From positions 1 to 64,000 of the forward strand of contig DATGQZ010000017.1 in the NCBI GenBank assembly GCA_035303945.1: 64,000 bases of DNA, read 5' to 3'. How positions within the stretch are numbered: the stretch's first letter is position 1; the number at the start of each line of letters is the position of its first letter. The stretch is from DATGMS01 sp035303945 (GTDB lineage: Bacteria; Bacteroidota; Bacteroidia; Cytophagales; Cyclobacteriaceae). Below are positions 44,903 through 54,088 of this stretch, piece by piece. The translations under genes and the position numbers were made by a program. Under the pieces are notes generated by a model that made no database searches, had not been told where the DNA came from, and saw nothing but the letters and a program-made list of their open reading frames with translations.

Positions 44903-47044
44903 ATGCACACCCAAAAGTCCAAATCGGTTTTAGAAAATATTCTTTTTGCCAGTCATACATTCCTTGTTGTCCTGCTTTTGGCAGAAAGTAAGTTGGTAAT
45001 TCCGCTTTGGCTACAAGTAGTAGGGAGGCTTCACCCTTTGATACTCCATTTCCCTATTGTGTTGCTTATGTTGGCCATGATTATCCTCTTGTTTCCAAAG
45101 CTGTTGAGGAATCAGGCTGACCAACAGTATTATGGAACCTATCTACTTCTTTGGGGCTGCGTATTGTCCGCTATCACAGTTATCGCAGGCTTGTTCCTGT
45201 CTTTGGAGAACAGCACAGCATCCACTGCTCTTCAAACGCACAAATGGACGGGAGTGGGCGTATTCTGGCTTTCTTCTCTGTTGTATTTCTTCTATGACAA
45301 GCTCAAAATCAGGCCCGCGCTGAAAACTGTAACGGTGGCATTCATGGGCGTGCTAATCATTGCTACAGGGCATTTAGGGGCTTCATTGACGCATGGGGAA
45401 AATTTTATCACCGGTCCCTTGCAGCAGAATGAGGTTCAGTTGGTAGCCTTGGAAGAGGCTGAGGTATTTGACCATGTCATCCAGCCGATCTTGGAGAACA
45501 AATGCATAGGATGTCACAAAGCCTCCAAACAAAAAGGAGAGTTGAGGCTGGACGCGGTAGAGCATATTCTAAAAGGCGGTGAATCCGGACCCGCAGTAGT
45601 CCCTGGGGACCTAGACAAAAGCCTTTTGGCTCATCATATCTTACTGCCATTAGAAGAAGATGGGCATATGCCTCCCAAAAGTAAACCCCAGCTGACGGAA
45701 GAGGAAGTGAAATTAATTACATCTTGGATAGCAAGCGGAGGAGATTTTGACAAGAAAGTGCTAGCTTATGAACCTGAAACGCCGCTATTTCAATTGGCCA
45801 GTCAGCAGTTTACCGCACCGCCCAAAAGCTACGATTTTAACGCAGCGGATGCTAAAACTGTTGAATCGCTTAATAATTTCTACCGCAGCGTCACTTCCAT
45901 TGGCGCAGGATCGCCTGCATTGGCAGTTAGCTATTTTAGCTCAAAAAACTTCAACCTCGAATCGCTCAAGGAACTTGCAAAAATAGAAAAACAGATCGTC
46001 ACGTTAAATTTAAATCAAATGCCACTCAATGATGAAGATCTGGCTTTATTAAGCAAATTAGAGCATCTGGAACGCCTAAACTTAAACTTTGCGAACATTA
46101 AAAATAAGGGTTTGAACTATTTAAAAGGGTTAAGCAATCTCAGCTATCTCTCAATCAGCGGTAATCCGCTAGATGAGGAGGCGGCCACTGTCCTCGCTGA
46201 GATGAAAGGGCTTAAAGAACTCTACCTATGGAACACCGGACTGGCGGAAGAATCAATTGCTATGTTGAAAAAGGCGTTGCCTTCAACCTATATAGAAACC
46301 GGTTATAGTGACGATGGGACTATATTTCAGCTCACTCCTCCAACCTTGAAGTTTGATAATGCCTTCTTCCAACATCAAACTAGGCTGGAAATCGACCACG
46401 CAATCAAAACAACCCAACTTTATTATACTTTAGATGGCTCCACTCCCGATAGCCTCAGTTCCTATTTATATAAGGAGCCTGTATTAATTGACAGCAACAC
46501 CACTGTTAAGGCAAAGGCCTTTGCGGAAGGATGGTTGGGAAGCCCCGAAGCAAAAGTGGACTTGATCAAGTCTTCGATCCGCCCCCACAAATATCATCTC
46601 AACTTTCCTCCCTCTGACAGGTACAAGGGAAATTTGGTAAATAGCCTCTTCGATGGAGAGAAAGGCAAGCCTGATGTATGGGATCTCGCATGGATTGGTT
46701 TTAACCATACCGCTTTGGATGTAGAAATGGAATTTGAGCAGCCTTTGGACATTAGTCAAATCGAACTTAGCTATTGGTACCAATCAGGTTCCTGGTTATT
46801 TCCTCCTGCAGAAGTGGAAGTATGGTTTCCTGATACGAATGGAGAATGGAAGCTGGCTTTCAACAGCAAACCCGATATGCCCGCCAAAGATCAGCCTTCA
46901 GGATTGAAGATGCTGCCGCTCTTCTTTAAAGCAAATTCGGTCCAAAAGATGCGTTTGGTAGCCAAACCCACCATCCTACCCAAGTGGCATGGCGCTGCTG
47001 GGCAGCAAGGCTGGTTGATGGTAGATGAATTGGTGATTAATTAG
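44903..47044 (+). CDS. Membrane haem protein: DUF2231-like, cytochrome c, LRR, hexosaminidase C-terminal modules
   Basis: A 713-residue mosaic. Residues 10-160 hold four or five membrane segments with HPLILHFPI (44-52), which resembles DUF2231. A planctomycete-type cytochrome c domain (about 185-295) has CIGCH at 201-205 and GHMPPKSKPQL supplying an axial Met. Leucine-rich repeats occupy about 354-462 (VTLNLNQMPLNDEDLALLSKL, LERLNLNFANI and LKELYLWNTG types). Next is a CHB_HEX_C-like domain (about 480-560, YYTLDGSTPDS to VKAKAFAEGW), then a discoidin-like tail (about 570-713). The last two modules are normally found at the end of family-20 hexosaminidases, but the catalytic domain is missing. 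It follows the DUF1501 gene by 46 bases. Likely an inner membrane electron-transfer protein with a periplasmic binding arm; the function is inferred. Confidence 0.82.
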   Translation: MHTQKSKSVLENILFASHTFLVVLLLAESKLVIPLWLQVVGRLHPLILHFPIVLLMLAMIILLFPKLLRNQADQQYYGTYLLLWGCVLSAITVIAGLFLSLENSTASTALQTHKWTGVGVFWLSSLLYFFYDKLKIRPALKTVTVAFMGVLIIATGHLGASLTHGENFITGPLQQNEVQLVALEEAEVFDHVIQPILENKCIGCHKASKQKGELRLDAVEHILKGGESGPAVVPGDLDKSLLAHHILLPLEEDGHMPPKSKPQLTEEEVKLITSWIASGGDFDKKVLAYEPETPLFQLASQQFTAPPKSYDFNAADAKTVESLNNFYRSVTSIGAGSPALAVSYFSSKNFNLESLKELAKIEKQIVTLNLNQMPLNDEDLALLSKLEHLERLNLNFANIKNKGLNYLKGLSNLSYLSISGNPLDEEAATVLAEMKGLKELYLWNTGLAEESIAMLKKALPSTYIETGYSDDGTIFQLTPPTLKFDNAFFQHQTRLEIDHAIKTTQLYYTLDGSTPDSLSSYLYKEPVLIDSNTTVKAKAFAEGWLGSPEAKVDLIKSSIRPHKYHLNFPPSDRYKGNLVNSLFDGEKGKPDVWDLAWIGFNHTALDVEMEFEQPLDISQIELSYWYQSGSWLFPPAEVEVWFPDTNGEWKLAFNSKPDMPAKDQPSGLKMLPLFFKANSVQKMRLVAKPTILPKWHGAAGQQGWLMVDELVIN

Positions 47045-47050
47045 TAAGAT

Positions 47051-47473
47051 TTGGACAATCTGCGGTTCGCTTCCATCATACTCCTACTAGGCGCAATTGC
47101 ATGTGGACAAAATGCTAAAGAAAAGCATGTAGCGGTACCTGTACAGAACGATTATATCAGAGCCATTCCCGGTGAAAATGATAGCATTCCTGAAGCGCTT
47201 TCGCAAAAAGGTGAGGTATTAATTGCCTATTCCGACTGCTATACCTGCCACAAAACCAACACGAGGGCAAAAGGTCCCGCTTTTGGGGATATAGCGGCCC
47301 GATATCCAATACAGCAAGCCTATGTTGACATGCTGGCGAACCGGATCATCGCTGGTGGTAGTGGAGCTTGGGGCAGCCCAGTCATGCTTCCCCACCCCGA
47401 CCTACCTTTTAAAGATGCGCAATACATGGTTTATTACATCCTATCCCTTAAGGAATTAGAAGATAACTACTAG
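47051..47473 (+). CDS. Small cytochrome c lipoprotein
   Basis: A 140-residue class I cytochrome c. The lipobox AIAC gives Cys18, then GQNAKEK. The haem motif CYTCH is at residues 63-67 (YSDCYTCHKTNTRAKGPAFGD), and GSPVML near 118 may supply the axial Met. The only usable start is TTG at 47051: a stop in the same frame lies 6 bases upstream (47045-47047) and the next in-frame ATG would delete the haem site. The gene begins 6 bases after the preceding stop, so it is in the same operon. It is a plausible soluble or tethered electron shuttle for the haem proteins encoded upstream. Confidence 0.88.
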   Translation: MDNLRFASIILLLGAIACGQNAKEKHVAVPVQNDYIRAIPGENDSIPEALSQKGEVLIAYSDCYTCHKTNTRAKGPAFGDIAARYPIQQAYVDMLANRIIAGGSGAWGSPVMLPHPDLPFKDAQYMVYYILSLKELEDNY

Positions 47474-47684
47474 GATGTGCTAGGGAGCACCTGTTTACTT
47501 TATATGCGAGCTGCGCACCAACAAATTATACTGCTAACAAAATTTAACCAAACCATTGCTAGAATGCGATATTATAGTTAAAATTATTCTACTATTTCAT
47601 CAGAAAACCTTACATTCACTATGAGTTAATTCTCAGCGTAAAACAATCTGTTAAAATTAATCATTATCAGTTAACCCAAAACAC

Positions 47685-50600
47685 ATGAAATGTAAACCTT
47701 TACCATGGCCAAACTTAGCTAAGCTTGTATTGCTAAGTTTGGGACTGCAATGTATGTTTATAAGCATTGCATGGTCTTCAGAAACTCCCTTTATCAACGT
47801 CTCCGGAACTGTCACGTCCCAAGCCAGTGGGGAAACCTTACCGGGCGTTACAGTAGTTGTGAAAGGAACCAACACCGGTGCTGTTACCGACCTTGACGGC
47901 AGATACAACATCGAGGTTCCCAACTCAAATGATATTCTCGTCTTCTCATCCATTGGCTATCTGACACAGGAAGTTCCTGTAAATGGCCGCAGTGTAATCA
48001 ATGTGGTCATGGAGGAAGATATAGCTAGCCTAGATGAAGTGGTAGTCGTGGGATACGGTACCCAAAGAAAATCAGACCTCACCGGAGCTGTTGCAAGTAT
48101 TAAATCAGAAAAATTATTGGACAGGCAGTCGTTCAGCGTGAGCCAAGCCCTTCAAGGCCGCTTGCCAGGTGTCGATGTGTATGCCAACACGGCGGCTCCC
48201 GGCGAGCCTGCGCGGATTAGGGTGCGAGGGATTAACTCCATCAACTCCGGCGTTGACCCACTTTTTGTAGTGGACGGTATTATCGGTATCAATGCGAATT
48301 TCTTAGACCCCAACAACATAGAATCTGTGGAGGTGTTAAAAGACGCCTCCTCCACGGCAATCTATGGGGCTCGAGGAGCCAACGGGGTCATTATTATCAC
48401 CACCAAAAGGGGCCTAGAAGGTAAGACCGTAGTTTCTTATGATGGCTTCACTTCCTATTCAGTCCCTTCACGAAGTATTCCTGCACTAAACGCCAGGGAG
48501 TTTATGGAAGTGTATAACTTGGCATTCGCCAATGCGGAGAAATTTGATCCCGCAGGTTTTGCTGACGGCCGTTATCAACCCAATAATCCGGCTAATTTTC
48601 CCGACCTCTTCGATGCCAATGGCAATCCTCTTTATGATACCAATTGGGAAAAGCTGACTTATCGGCCAGCTTGGGGCCAAAACCATCATATCAACATCCA
48701 AGGTGGCGCGGAAAAAACAGTATACAGCGTTTCCTTCGGTTACTCTGATCAAAACGGCATCATGCGCAATTCCTATAACAAGCGGGGCAATATCCGCTTT
48801 ACATTGGACAACAGGGTGAAGGATTGGTTGAGGGTAGGTGGAACCATTACCGGCATTCTTAACCAGCAAAGGGTTGTAGATGATAACTCCGGCGCGCTGA
48901 ACGTGCCCAGGATGGTGATGGAGGCTATTCCCATCATTCCGGTGAAATATCCTGACGGCAGCTGGGGTAGTAACTCAGATTGGCCTGGAATGGAAGGGGG
49001 AGAAAACCCCGTTCGTCTAACAGAAGAAAGACAAAGAATCCACAACAGAAACCAAATCCTCGGGGACCTTTATGTTCAAATGGATCTGACCTCTAACCTG
49101 AACTTCAAATCCAGTTTAGGCTACGATATCAATTCCACCAAAAGCAACCATTACTCCGGCAGAGGACTAAATGGTTTTTCGGCTAACCAAAAAGGCTATG
49201 CGGATATCAATGCTGGCAATTCCCTATATTGGCAAAGTGAAAACTATTTTACTTATAAAAAAGACTTGTTTAACAATCATCGAATTGATGCGTTGTTAGG
49301 GATGTCTTGGCAAGAAAGCTATGGCGAAAGTGTATTTGCATCTGCCGAAAATTTCATCGATGATTTTTATGGCTGGCACAACCTCTCAGTAGGTAACGTA
49401 CGCAGTGGTTTGAGTTCCGGCGACAACCGATGGGCTCTAAACTCCTACTTCGGCCGTATCAACTATAACATTGCTGACAAATATATCTTTACGGCAACCG
49501 GTAGGTTCGATGGCTCTTCCAAATTTGGTAAAAACAATCGTTTTGCGTTCTTCCCCTCTTTCGGCGCGGCGTGGAGAATATCTGAAGAAGGATTTTTTGA
49601 AGTACCTTCTATCAGCAATTTGAAACTTAGGGCCAGTGCAGGTTCCACCGGCAATCAGGAGATTGGCTCCTTCAATTCTTTACAGTTCTTAGGTACGGAA
49701 ACAGTGTTGCTAGGTGGAGAAAGGCAAACCAGTATTTCCAGAACCAGCTTTGGCAACCCAGATCTAAAATGGGAAGTAACCAACCAGTTTGACTTAGGCC
49801 TTGAAGTAGGCCTTTGGGAAGACCGGGTGACGCTTGAAGCCGATGTATATTACAAAAAAACCAACGACCTCTTGCTAAGCGCCCCCATCCCCTGGTCCAC
49901 CGGCCTAAGCACTGTTACACAAAACATCGGTTCAGTGGAAAACAAGGGATTGGAGCTCTTGGTCAACTCTGTCAACATCAACAGGAGCAATTTTACGTGG
50001 TCTACTACCGTTAACTGGGCAGCTAACCGCAACAAGGTATTAAAATTAGGAATTAACGATGATGACATCTTTCCCGGCCCATGGTTTTTGGGGGAAACAA
50101 ATATCCTACGTGTAGGTGAGCCCATCGGTTCTCTTTGGGGATATAAGCGTCTCGGAACGTGGGGAAGCAATGAAGCAGACGAAGCAGCCCGCTTTGATCG
50201 CCTTCCAGGAGATTTGAAATGGGCTGACCTTAACAATGACGGGGTGCTGGATGCGCGTGACGAAACCATCATCGGAAATGCGTACCCGCAATGGACCATG
50301 AACATCTCGAATACCTTGACCTTCAAAAACTTTGATTTCACCTTTGATATTCGATTTGTACAAGGAGTCAATATTGTCAACGCCACTAAACACTCCGTGG
50401 AAGACCGTCAAGCTATTGCCAACTCTATGGCTACCGTGCTTAATGCTTGGACGCCTGATAATCAAGATACTTATATTGCGCAAATCAGGCACTACAATGC
50501 CGGATATGATACACATATGGATGATTGGTGGGTTGAAGACGGATCCTTTATTCGAGGTCAAAACTTTGTATTAGGGTATTCATTGCCCGCTAGCCAACTG

Positions 50601-50783
50601 TCTAAATTGGGACTTCAAAGGGCCAGAATTTATGGCAGTGTGCAAAACCTTTTCTTGGTTAGTGACTACACGGGCTACGATCCTGAAGCGACAACTTTTG
50701 GAGGAAGCTTGACGCAAAACATCGAGTTTTTCCAATATCCAAAACCTAGAACCTTCAACTTAGGAGTCAATGTATCTTTCTAA
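47685..50783 (+). CDS. SusC/RagA-family TonB-linked outer membrane transporter
   Basis: A 1032-residue transporter. Signal peptide about 1-31, carboxypeptidase-regulatory-like domain 38-110, DEVVVVGYG at 117-125, plug with LFVVDGIIG and STAIYGARGANGVIIITTKR, then barrel ending in TFNLGVNVSF. No STN domain is present, so it is not a direct signalling protein for the FecR upstream. It lies 211 bases after the cytochrome gene, a gap that may hold its own promoter. The paired susD gene starts 8 bases after its stop. The substrate is unknown, but the position between redox genes and a sulfatase suggests a role in the same process. Confidence 0.95.
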   Translation: MKCKPLPWPNLAKLVLLSLGLQCMFISIAWSSETPFINVSGTVTSQASGETLPGVTVVVKGTNTGAVTDLDGRYNIEVPNSNDILVFSSIGYLTQEVPVNGRSVINVVMEEDIASLDEVVVVGYGTQRKSDLTGAVASIKSEKLLDRQSFSVSQALQGRLPGVDVYANTAAPGEPARIRVRGINSINSGVDPLFVVDGIIGINANFLDPNNIESVEVLKDASSTAIYGARGANGVIIITTKRGLEGKTVVSYDGFTSYSVPSRSIPALNAREFMEVYNLAFANAEKFDPAGFADGRYQPNNPANFPDLFDANGNPLYDTNWEKLTYRPAWGQNHHINIQGGAEKTVYSVSFGYSDQNGIMRNSYNKRGNIRFTLDNRVKDWLRVGGTITGILNQQRVVDDNSGALNVPRMVMEAIPIIPVKYPDGSWGSNSDWPGMEGGENPVRLTEERQRIHNRNQILGDLYVQMDLTSNLNFKSSLGYDINSTKSNHYSGRGLNGFSANQKGYADINAGNSLYWQSENYFTYKKDLFNNHRIDALLGMSWQESYGESVFASAENFIDDFYGWHNLSVGNVRSGLSSGDNRWALNSYFGRINYNIADKYIFTATGRFDGSSKFGKNNRFAFFPSFGAAWRISEEGFFEVPSISNLKLRASAGSTGNQEIGSFNSLQFLGTETVLLGGERQTSISRTSFGNPDLKWEVTNQFDLGLEVGLWEDRVTLEADVYYKKTNDLLLSAPIPWSTGLSTVTQNIGSVENKGLELLVNSVNINRSNFTWSTTVNWAANRNKVLKLGINDDDIFPGPWFLGETNILRVGEPIGSLWGYKRLGTWGSNEADEAARFDRLPGDLKWADLNNDGVLDARDETIIGNAYPQWTMNISNTLTFKNFDFTFDIRFVQGVNIVNATKHSVEDRQAIANSMATVLNAWTPDNQDTYIAQIRHYNAGYDTHMDDWWVEDGSFIRGQNFVLGYSLPASQLSKLGLQRARIYGSVQNLFLVSDYTGYDPEATTFGGSLTQNIEFFQYPKPRTFNLGVNVSF

Positions 50784-50791
50784 ATAATTCA

Positions 50792-52321
50792 ATGATGAAA
50801 AACATATTTAAATATAAAGCTTATCTTCTGGTTTCGACATTGCTACTCGCTACCGCCTGTGCCGATTTCCTTGAAGAAAATCCCACTGGATCCCTCACGA
50901 CCGAATCTGATGTATCCAGTGAAGATGTGGCAAGAGCGTTTGTTAATTCTGCCTACGCCAGGATCACCGTGTTAAACAATGGTGGTGGCGGTTGGGGAGG
51001 CAATAATGCATCCTTGATGGAGTTTATGACTGGCAAAGCAGAAGGCAACTCCCAAACTGAGGCTTTTAAGTTCAACGAGCTCACCTATGATGCAAGGGCC
51101 TTCTATATCGATAATTGGTGGAGCGGAATGTACCAAGGCATTTCCCGATGCAACCTCGCTTTGTTGAAGGTGGATGAGATCACCACACTCTCCGAGACCA
51201 ATAGAATCAATTATTTAGCAGAAATCAGGACCATGCGTGCCCTCTATTATTTCTATCTGGTTAGAATGTTTGGGGACGTGCCGAAGATCATTCAGAACCC
51301 TGAAAGCTTAGAAGAAGTGCAGGCACCCAAGTCGCCGGTAAAAGAAATCTATGATGAAATAATTATTCCTGACTTGCTCGAAGCGGAAAAGTCAACCCTT
51401 CCATGGCAGGATGCAACCGGAAAAGTTTCTATGGGCGCCATTAAGGCGATACTGGCCGATGTCTACCTCACTTACGCCGGCTACCCTGTCCGCGGTGGCG
51501 ACCAGTACTATGCCGAATCAGCAAAAAGATCCAAAGAGCTGATCGAACAGGGGGGCTATTCGCTTTTTCCTGAATATCGTGACATGATCAATCCGGTCAA
51601 CAGGAATCAAAGAGAATTTATTCTTCAGGTACAACATGCTAAGACGATCAGAGAAAATGGTCTGACTCCTGTCACTCTTCCTGCCTTTAGAGGAATTGCA
51701 GCTTATACAGACGAATATGGCGGATTAGTGCCAAGAAGAGAGTTTGTTGAAAGCTATGAAGCCGGTGACAAACGCGTAGAGGAGAAACAATACTACTACA
51801 CTTTTTACAAGGGTCATCCCAATGACTATCCAGAAGGTGATCCACGAAGAGATAGCTTACATTTGGGCGGATACTATATTTACAAGTACTTTGACAAGCA
51901 AGCTATCGACAATGATTCCCGATCTGAACTCAACTTTACCGTGTATCGCTATGCTGACGTTCTTTTGATGTACGCGGAGGCTTCCAACCGAGCCGAAGGC
52001 GGCCCAAACACCTTAGCAAGTAACAGCTTGAATGCTATCCGGGACCGTGCTAACTTACCGCCTGTCACTACCTCTGACATGGAAGAATTCGAAAAGGCGG
52101 TTTGGGCAGAAAGGTATTTTGAACTAGCTTTTGAAAATAAAATGTGGTTTGATATGGTGCGGACCAGAATGGTGCGCAATGATCTCACCAGGCAGTGGGA
52201 GAATTTTGTAGGCCATACCAACTTATTTGGAAAGACCTTCGCTGAAAAACACCTGCTGTTGCCAATTCCACAGAGAGAGATTGATAACAACCGCAACCTG
52301 GTTCAAAATACAGGATTTTAA
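50792..52321 (+). CDS. SusD/RagB-family outer membrane lipoprotein
   Basis: A 509-residue surface lipoprotein, partner of the SusC encoded 8 bases upstream. Lipobox LATAC gives Cys23, followed by ADFLEENP, the usual SusD start. SusD features: RTMRALYYFYLVRMFGDVP, YADVLLMYAEASNR, ERYFELAFENKMWFDMVRTRM, and the terminal LVQNTGF. A bidirectional terminator follows, and the sulfatase gene converges from the other side. Length is typical for the family. Confidence 0.94.
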   Translation: MMKNIFKYKAYLLVSTLLLATACADFLEENPTGSLTTESDVSSEDVARAFVNSAYARITVLNNGGGGWGGNNASLMEFMTGKAEGNSQTEAFKFNELTYDARAFYIDNWWSGMYQGISRCNLALLKVDEITTLSETNRINYLAEIRTMRALYYFYLVRMFGDVPKIIQNPESLEEVQAPKSPVKEIYDEIIIPDLLEAEKSTLPWQDATGKVSMGAIKAILADVYLTYAGYPVRGGDQYYAESAKRSKELIEQGGYSLFPEYRDMINPVNRNQREFILQVQHAKTIRENGLTPVTLPAFRGIAAYTDEYGGLVPRREFVESYEAGDKRVEEKQYYYTFYKGHPNDYPEGDPRRDSLHLGGYYIYKYFDKQAIDNDSRSELNFTVYRYADVLLMYAEASNRAEGGPNTLASNSLNAIRDRANLPPVTTSDMEEFEKAVWAERYFELAFENKMWFDMVRTRMVRNDLTRQWENFVGHTNLFGKTFAEKHLLLPIPQREIDNNRNLVQNTGF

Positions 52322-52346
52322 CGAGAGCAAAATTGAATAATGAAAA

Positions 52347-52376
52347 AGCCTGGGGATTAATTCTCCAGGCTTTTTT
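52347..52376 (+). terminator. Intrinsic terminator between susD and sulfatase genes
   Basis: AGCCTGGGGA pairs with TCTCCAGGCT (one G-T pair, loop TTAAT), followed by six T residues (52371-52376). On the minus strand the stem is followed by TTTTCATTATT, so it may also end the sulfatase transcript. Confidence 0.8.
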
Positions 52377-52401
52377 GTACATGCTTGTCAACTAAGACGT
52401 T

Positions 52402-53937
52402 TTACTTTTGCCCTGCTGTGGCGGATTTGAAAGAAGCTATCATTTCTTTTAGTTTTTCGGGCTGCTGTTCTACCACATTATGCCGTTGTCCTAAATCCTC
52501 CTTGAGATGATACAGCTGATAGGCTTCTGAATTTCCAAGTTCTATATTAACATTTTGATTGATTGCAGGACCTTTATGGGGCGGTATCAGCAGCCAGTCC
52601 CCTTTTCGATAGGCAGTTTTGCCCATAGCTTCAATCACCAATTCCTCCCTTCCCTTTTGACTTTCTCCCAAGAAAACTTCCATGAGATCCTCACTATCGG
52701 CCGACTCAACCTCAATATCGACCAAATCTGCCAATGAAGCCAGAAAATCGATTTGGCAAACCACTGCGTCTGTTGTACCCGGACTGATACGCCCTTTCCA
52801 ATAAACAATAAACGGTACCCTCACCCCCCCTTCAAACAAACTGTATTTGCCGCCACGCAAGGGACCAGCAGGCGTATGATCCCCTAATTTTTCAACGGCC
52901 TCATCGTGATACCCATCATTAACGACCGGTCCATTGTCACTGGTGAAAATAATCATTGTATTTTGTAGCAGCTGCTCATCCTCCAAGGTTTTTATGAATT
53001 CTCCTATTGCCCAATCTGCTTCAACTATTACATCCCCTCTCGGCCCCATGCCCGAAGCACCTACAAACCTTGGATGAGGCGTTCTCGGCACATGGGGCTG
53101 TTGAAATGCATAATAGAGGAAAAATGGTCCTTTGCTATGGTTCCTGACAAAACGCTTTGCCCTGTCAAGAAAAGTGTCAGCCATTTCCTCATCAACCCAT
53201 GTAGCGCTTGTCCCACCTTTCATATAGCCGATTCGAGAAATGCCGTTTACGATGCTGTTGTCGTGGCCATGATGCCAACGCATCTTTAACAATTCGGGAT
53301 TGTCACGACCTGTTGGTTCTCCTTCAAAATTCGATTGGTAATCTACTTGAATAGGATCATCAGGATCCAAACCTACCACAAAGGCGTCTTCGATATAAAC
53401 GGTAGGTACCCGATCCTGCGTCGCTGCCAAAATAAAAGAATAATCAAAACCTACTTCTCTAGGACCGGGAACAATTTCTTGGTTCCAATCGACCTGTCCG
53501 TCTCCTAGACCCAAATGCCATTTGCCCACTACTCCAGTAGTGTACCCAGCTCGCTTTAGCATCTTTGGCAATGTCACCAGGGCAGTGTCAATTAGTAAAG
53601 GTGCTGTGCCGGGCAAAATTTTCGCGTCTTTGTTTCTCCATGGATAAATCCCTGTAAGCAAGGCATAGCGGCTGGGTGTACAGGTAGATGAGGTGGCATA
53701 GCCATTGGTAAAGCGTAACCCTTCATTTGCCAACTTGTCAATGTTTGGTGTGGATAGTGCCGTTGCACCATAGGCTCCGACATCCCCGTATCCAAGATCA
53801 TCCATATTGATAATGATTATGTTGGGAGGAGAGAAGCTGCCACCCTCCCCGGCAGCAGATGAATTTCCGCAACCCAGGATGGACGCATTAAAAACGACGA
53901 GCATCAACAGCGGGAATGCAAATAGACGATTGATCAT
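52402..53937 (-). CDS. Family S1 formylglycine sulfatase, lipoprotein
   Basis: A 511-residue arylsulfatase-type enzyme that hydrolyses sulfate esters. The key motif is CTPSR at residues 86-90, where Cys86 is converted to formylglycine by a maturation enzyme that is not encoded in this window. Metal ligands include Asp46-Asp47 in INMDDLGYGD, and GVVGKWHLG, TSDNGPVVNDG and the C-terminal KYSLFEGGVRVPF match the S1 family. Lipobox ILGC (Cys23) followed by GNSSAAG lacks the acidic residues that favour surface display, so a periplasmic location is more likely. It is convergent with the susC-susD pair, which suggests that its sulfated substrate is imported by it. Exact specificity (glycan, phenolic or lipid sulfate) is unknown. 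Confidence 0.93.
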   Translation of the reverse strand: MINRLFAFPLLMLVVFNASILGCGNSSAAGEGGSFSPPNIIIINMDDLGYGDVGAYGATALSTPNIDKLANEGLRFTNGYATSSTCTPSRYALLTGIYPWRNKDAKILPGTAPLLIDTALVTLPKMLKRAGYTTGVVGKWHLGLGDGQVDWNQEIVPGPREVGFDYSFILAATQDRVPTVYIEDAFVVGLDPDDPIQVDYQSNFEGEPTGRDNPELLKMRWHHGHDNSIVNGISRIGYMKGGTSATWVDEEMADTFLDRAKRFVRNHSKGPFFLYYAFQQPHVPRTPHPRFVGASGMGPRGDVIVEADWAIGEFIKTLEDEQLLQNTMIIFTSDNGPVVNDGYHDEAVEKLGDHTPAGPLRGGKYSLFEGGVRVPFIVYWKGRISPGTTDAVVCQIDFLASLADLVDIEVESADSEDLMEVFLGESQKGREELVIEAMGKTAYRKGDWLLIPPHKGPAINQNVNIELGNSEAYQLYHLKEDLGQRHNVVEQQPEKLKEMIASFKSATAGQK

Positions 53938-54030
53938 GGTTGTATCTTTAAGTGAATGAATTTTGGCTGACTGCCAGTCTCGCTTGTAAAAGTCTCCAGC
54001 TTAGGTAAAAATACTGGTTTTCGTGGATGT

Positions 54031-54058
54031 TTTGCCGACTTTCCCTCAACTAACTTTG
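54031..54058 (+). promoter_or_regulatory. Candidate promoter for the lipocalin-like gene
   Basis: TTTG at 54031-54034 and TAACTTTG at 54051-54058. The -7 box is a perfect consensus match but the spacer is only 16 bases. The coding start follows 31 bases later. Confidence 0.35.
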
Positions 54059-54088
54059 TCCTATTACCACTAATAAAACCAACGCTTC

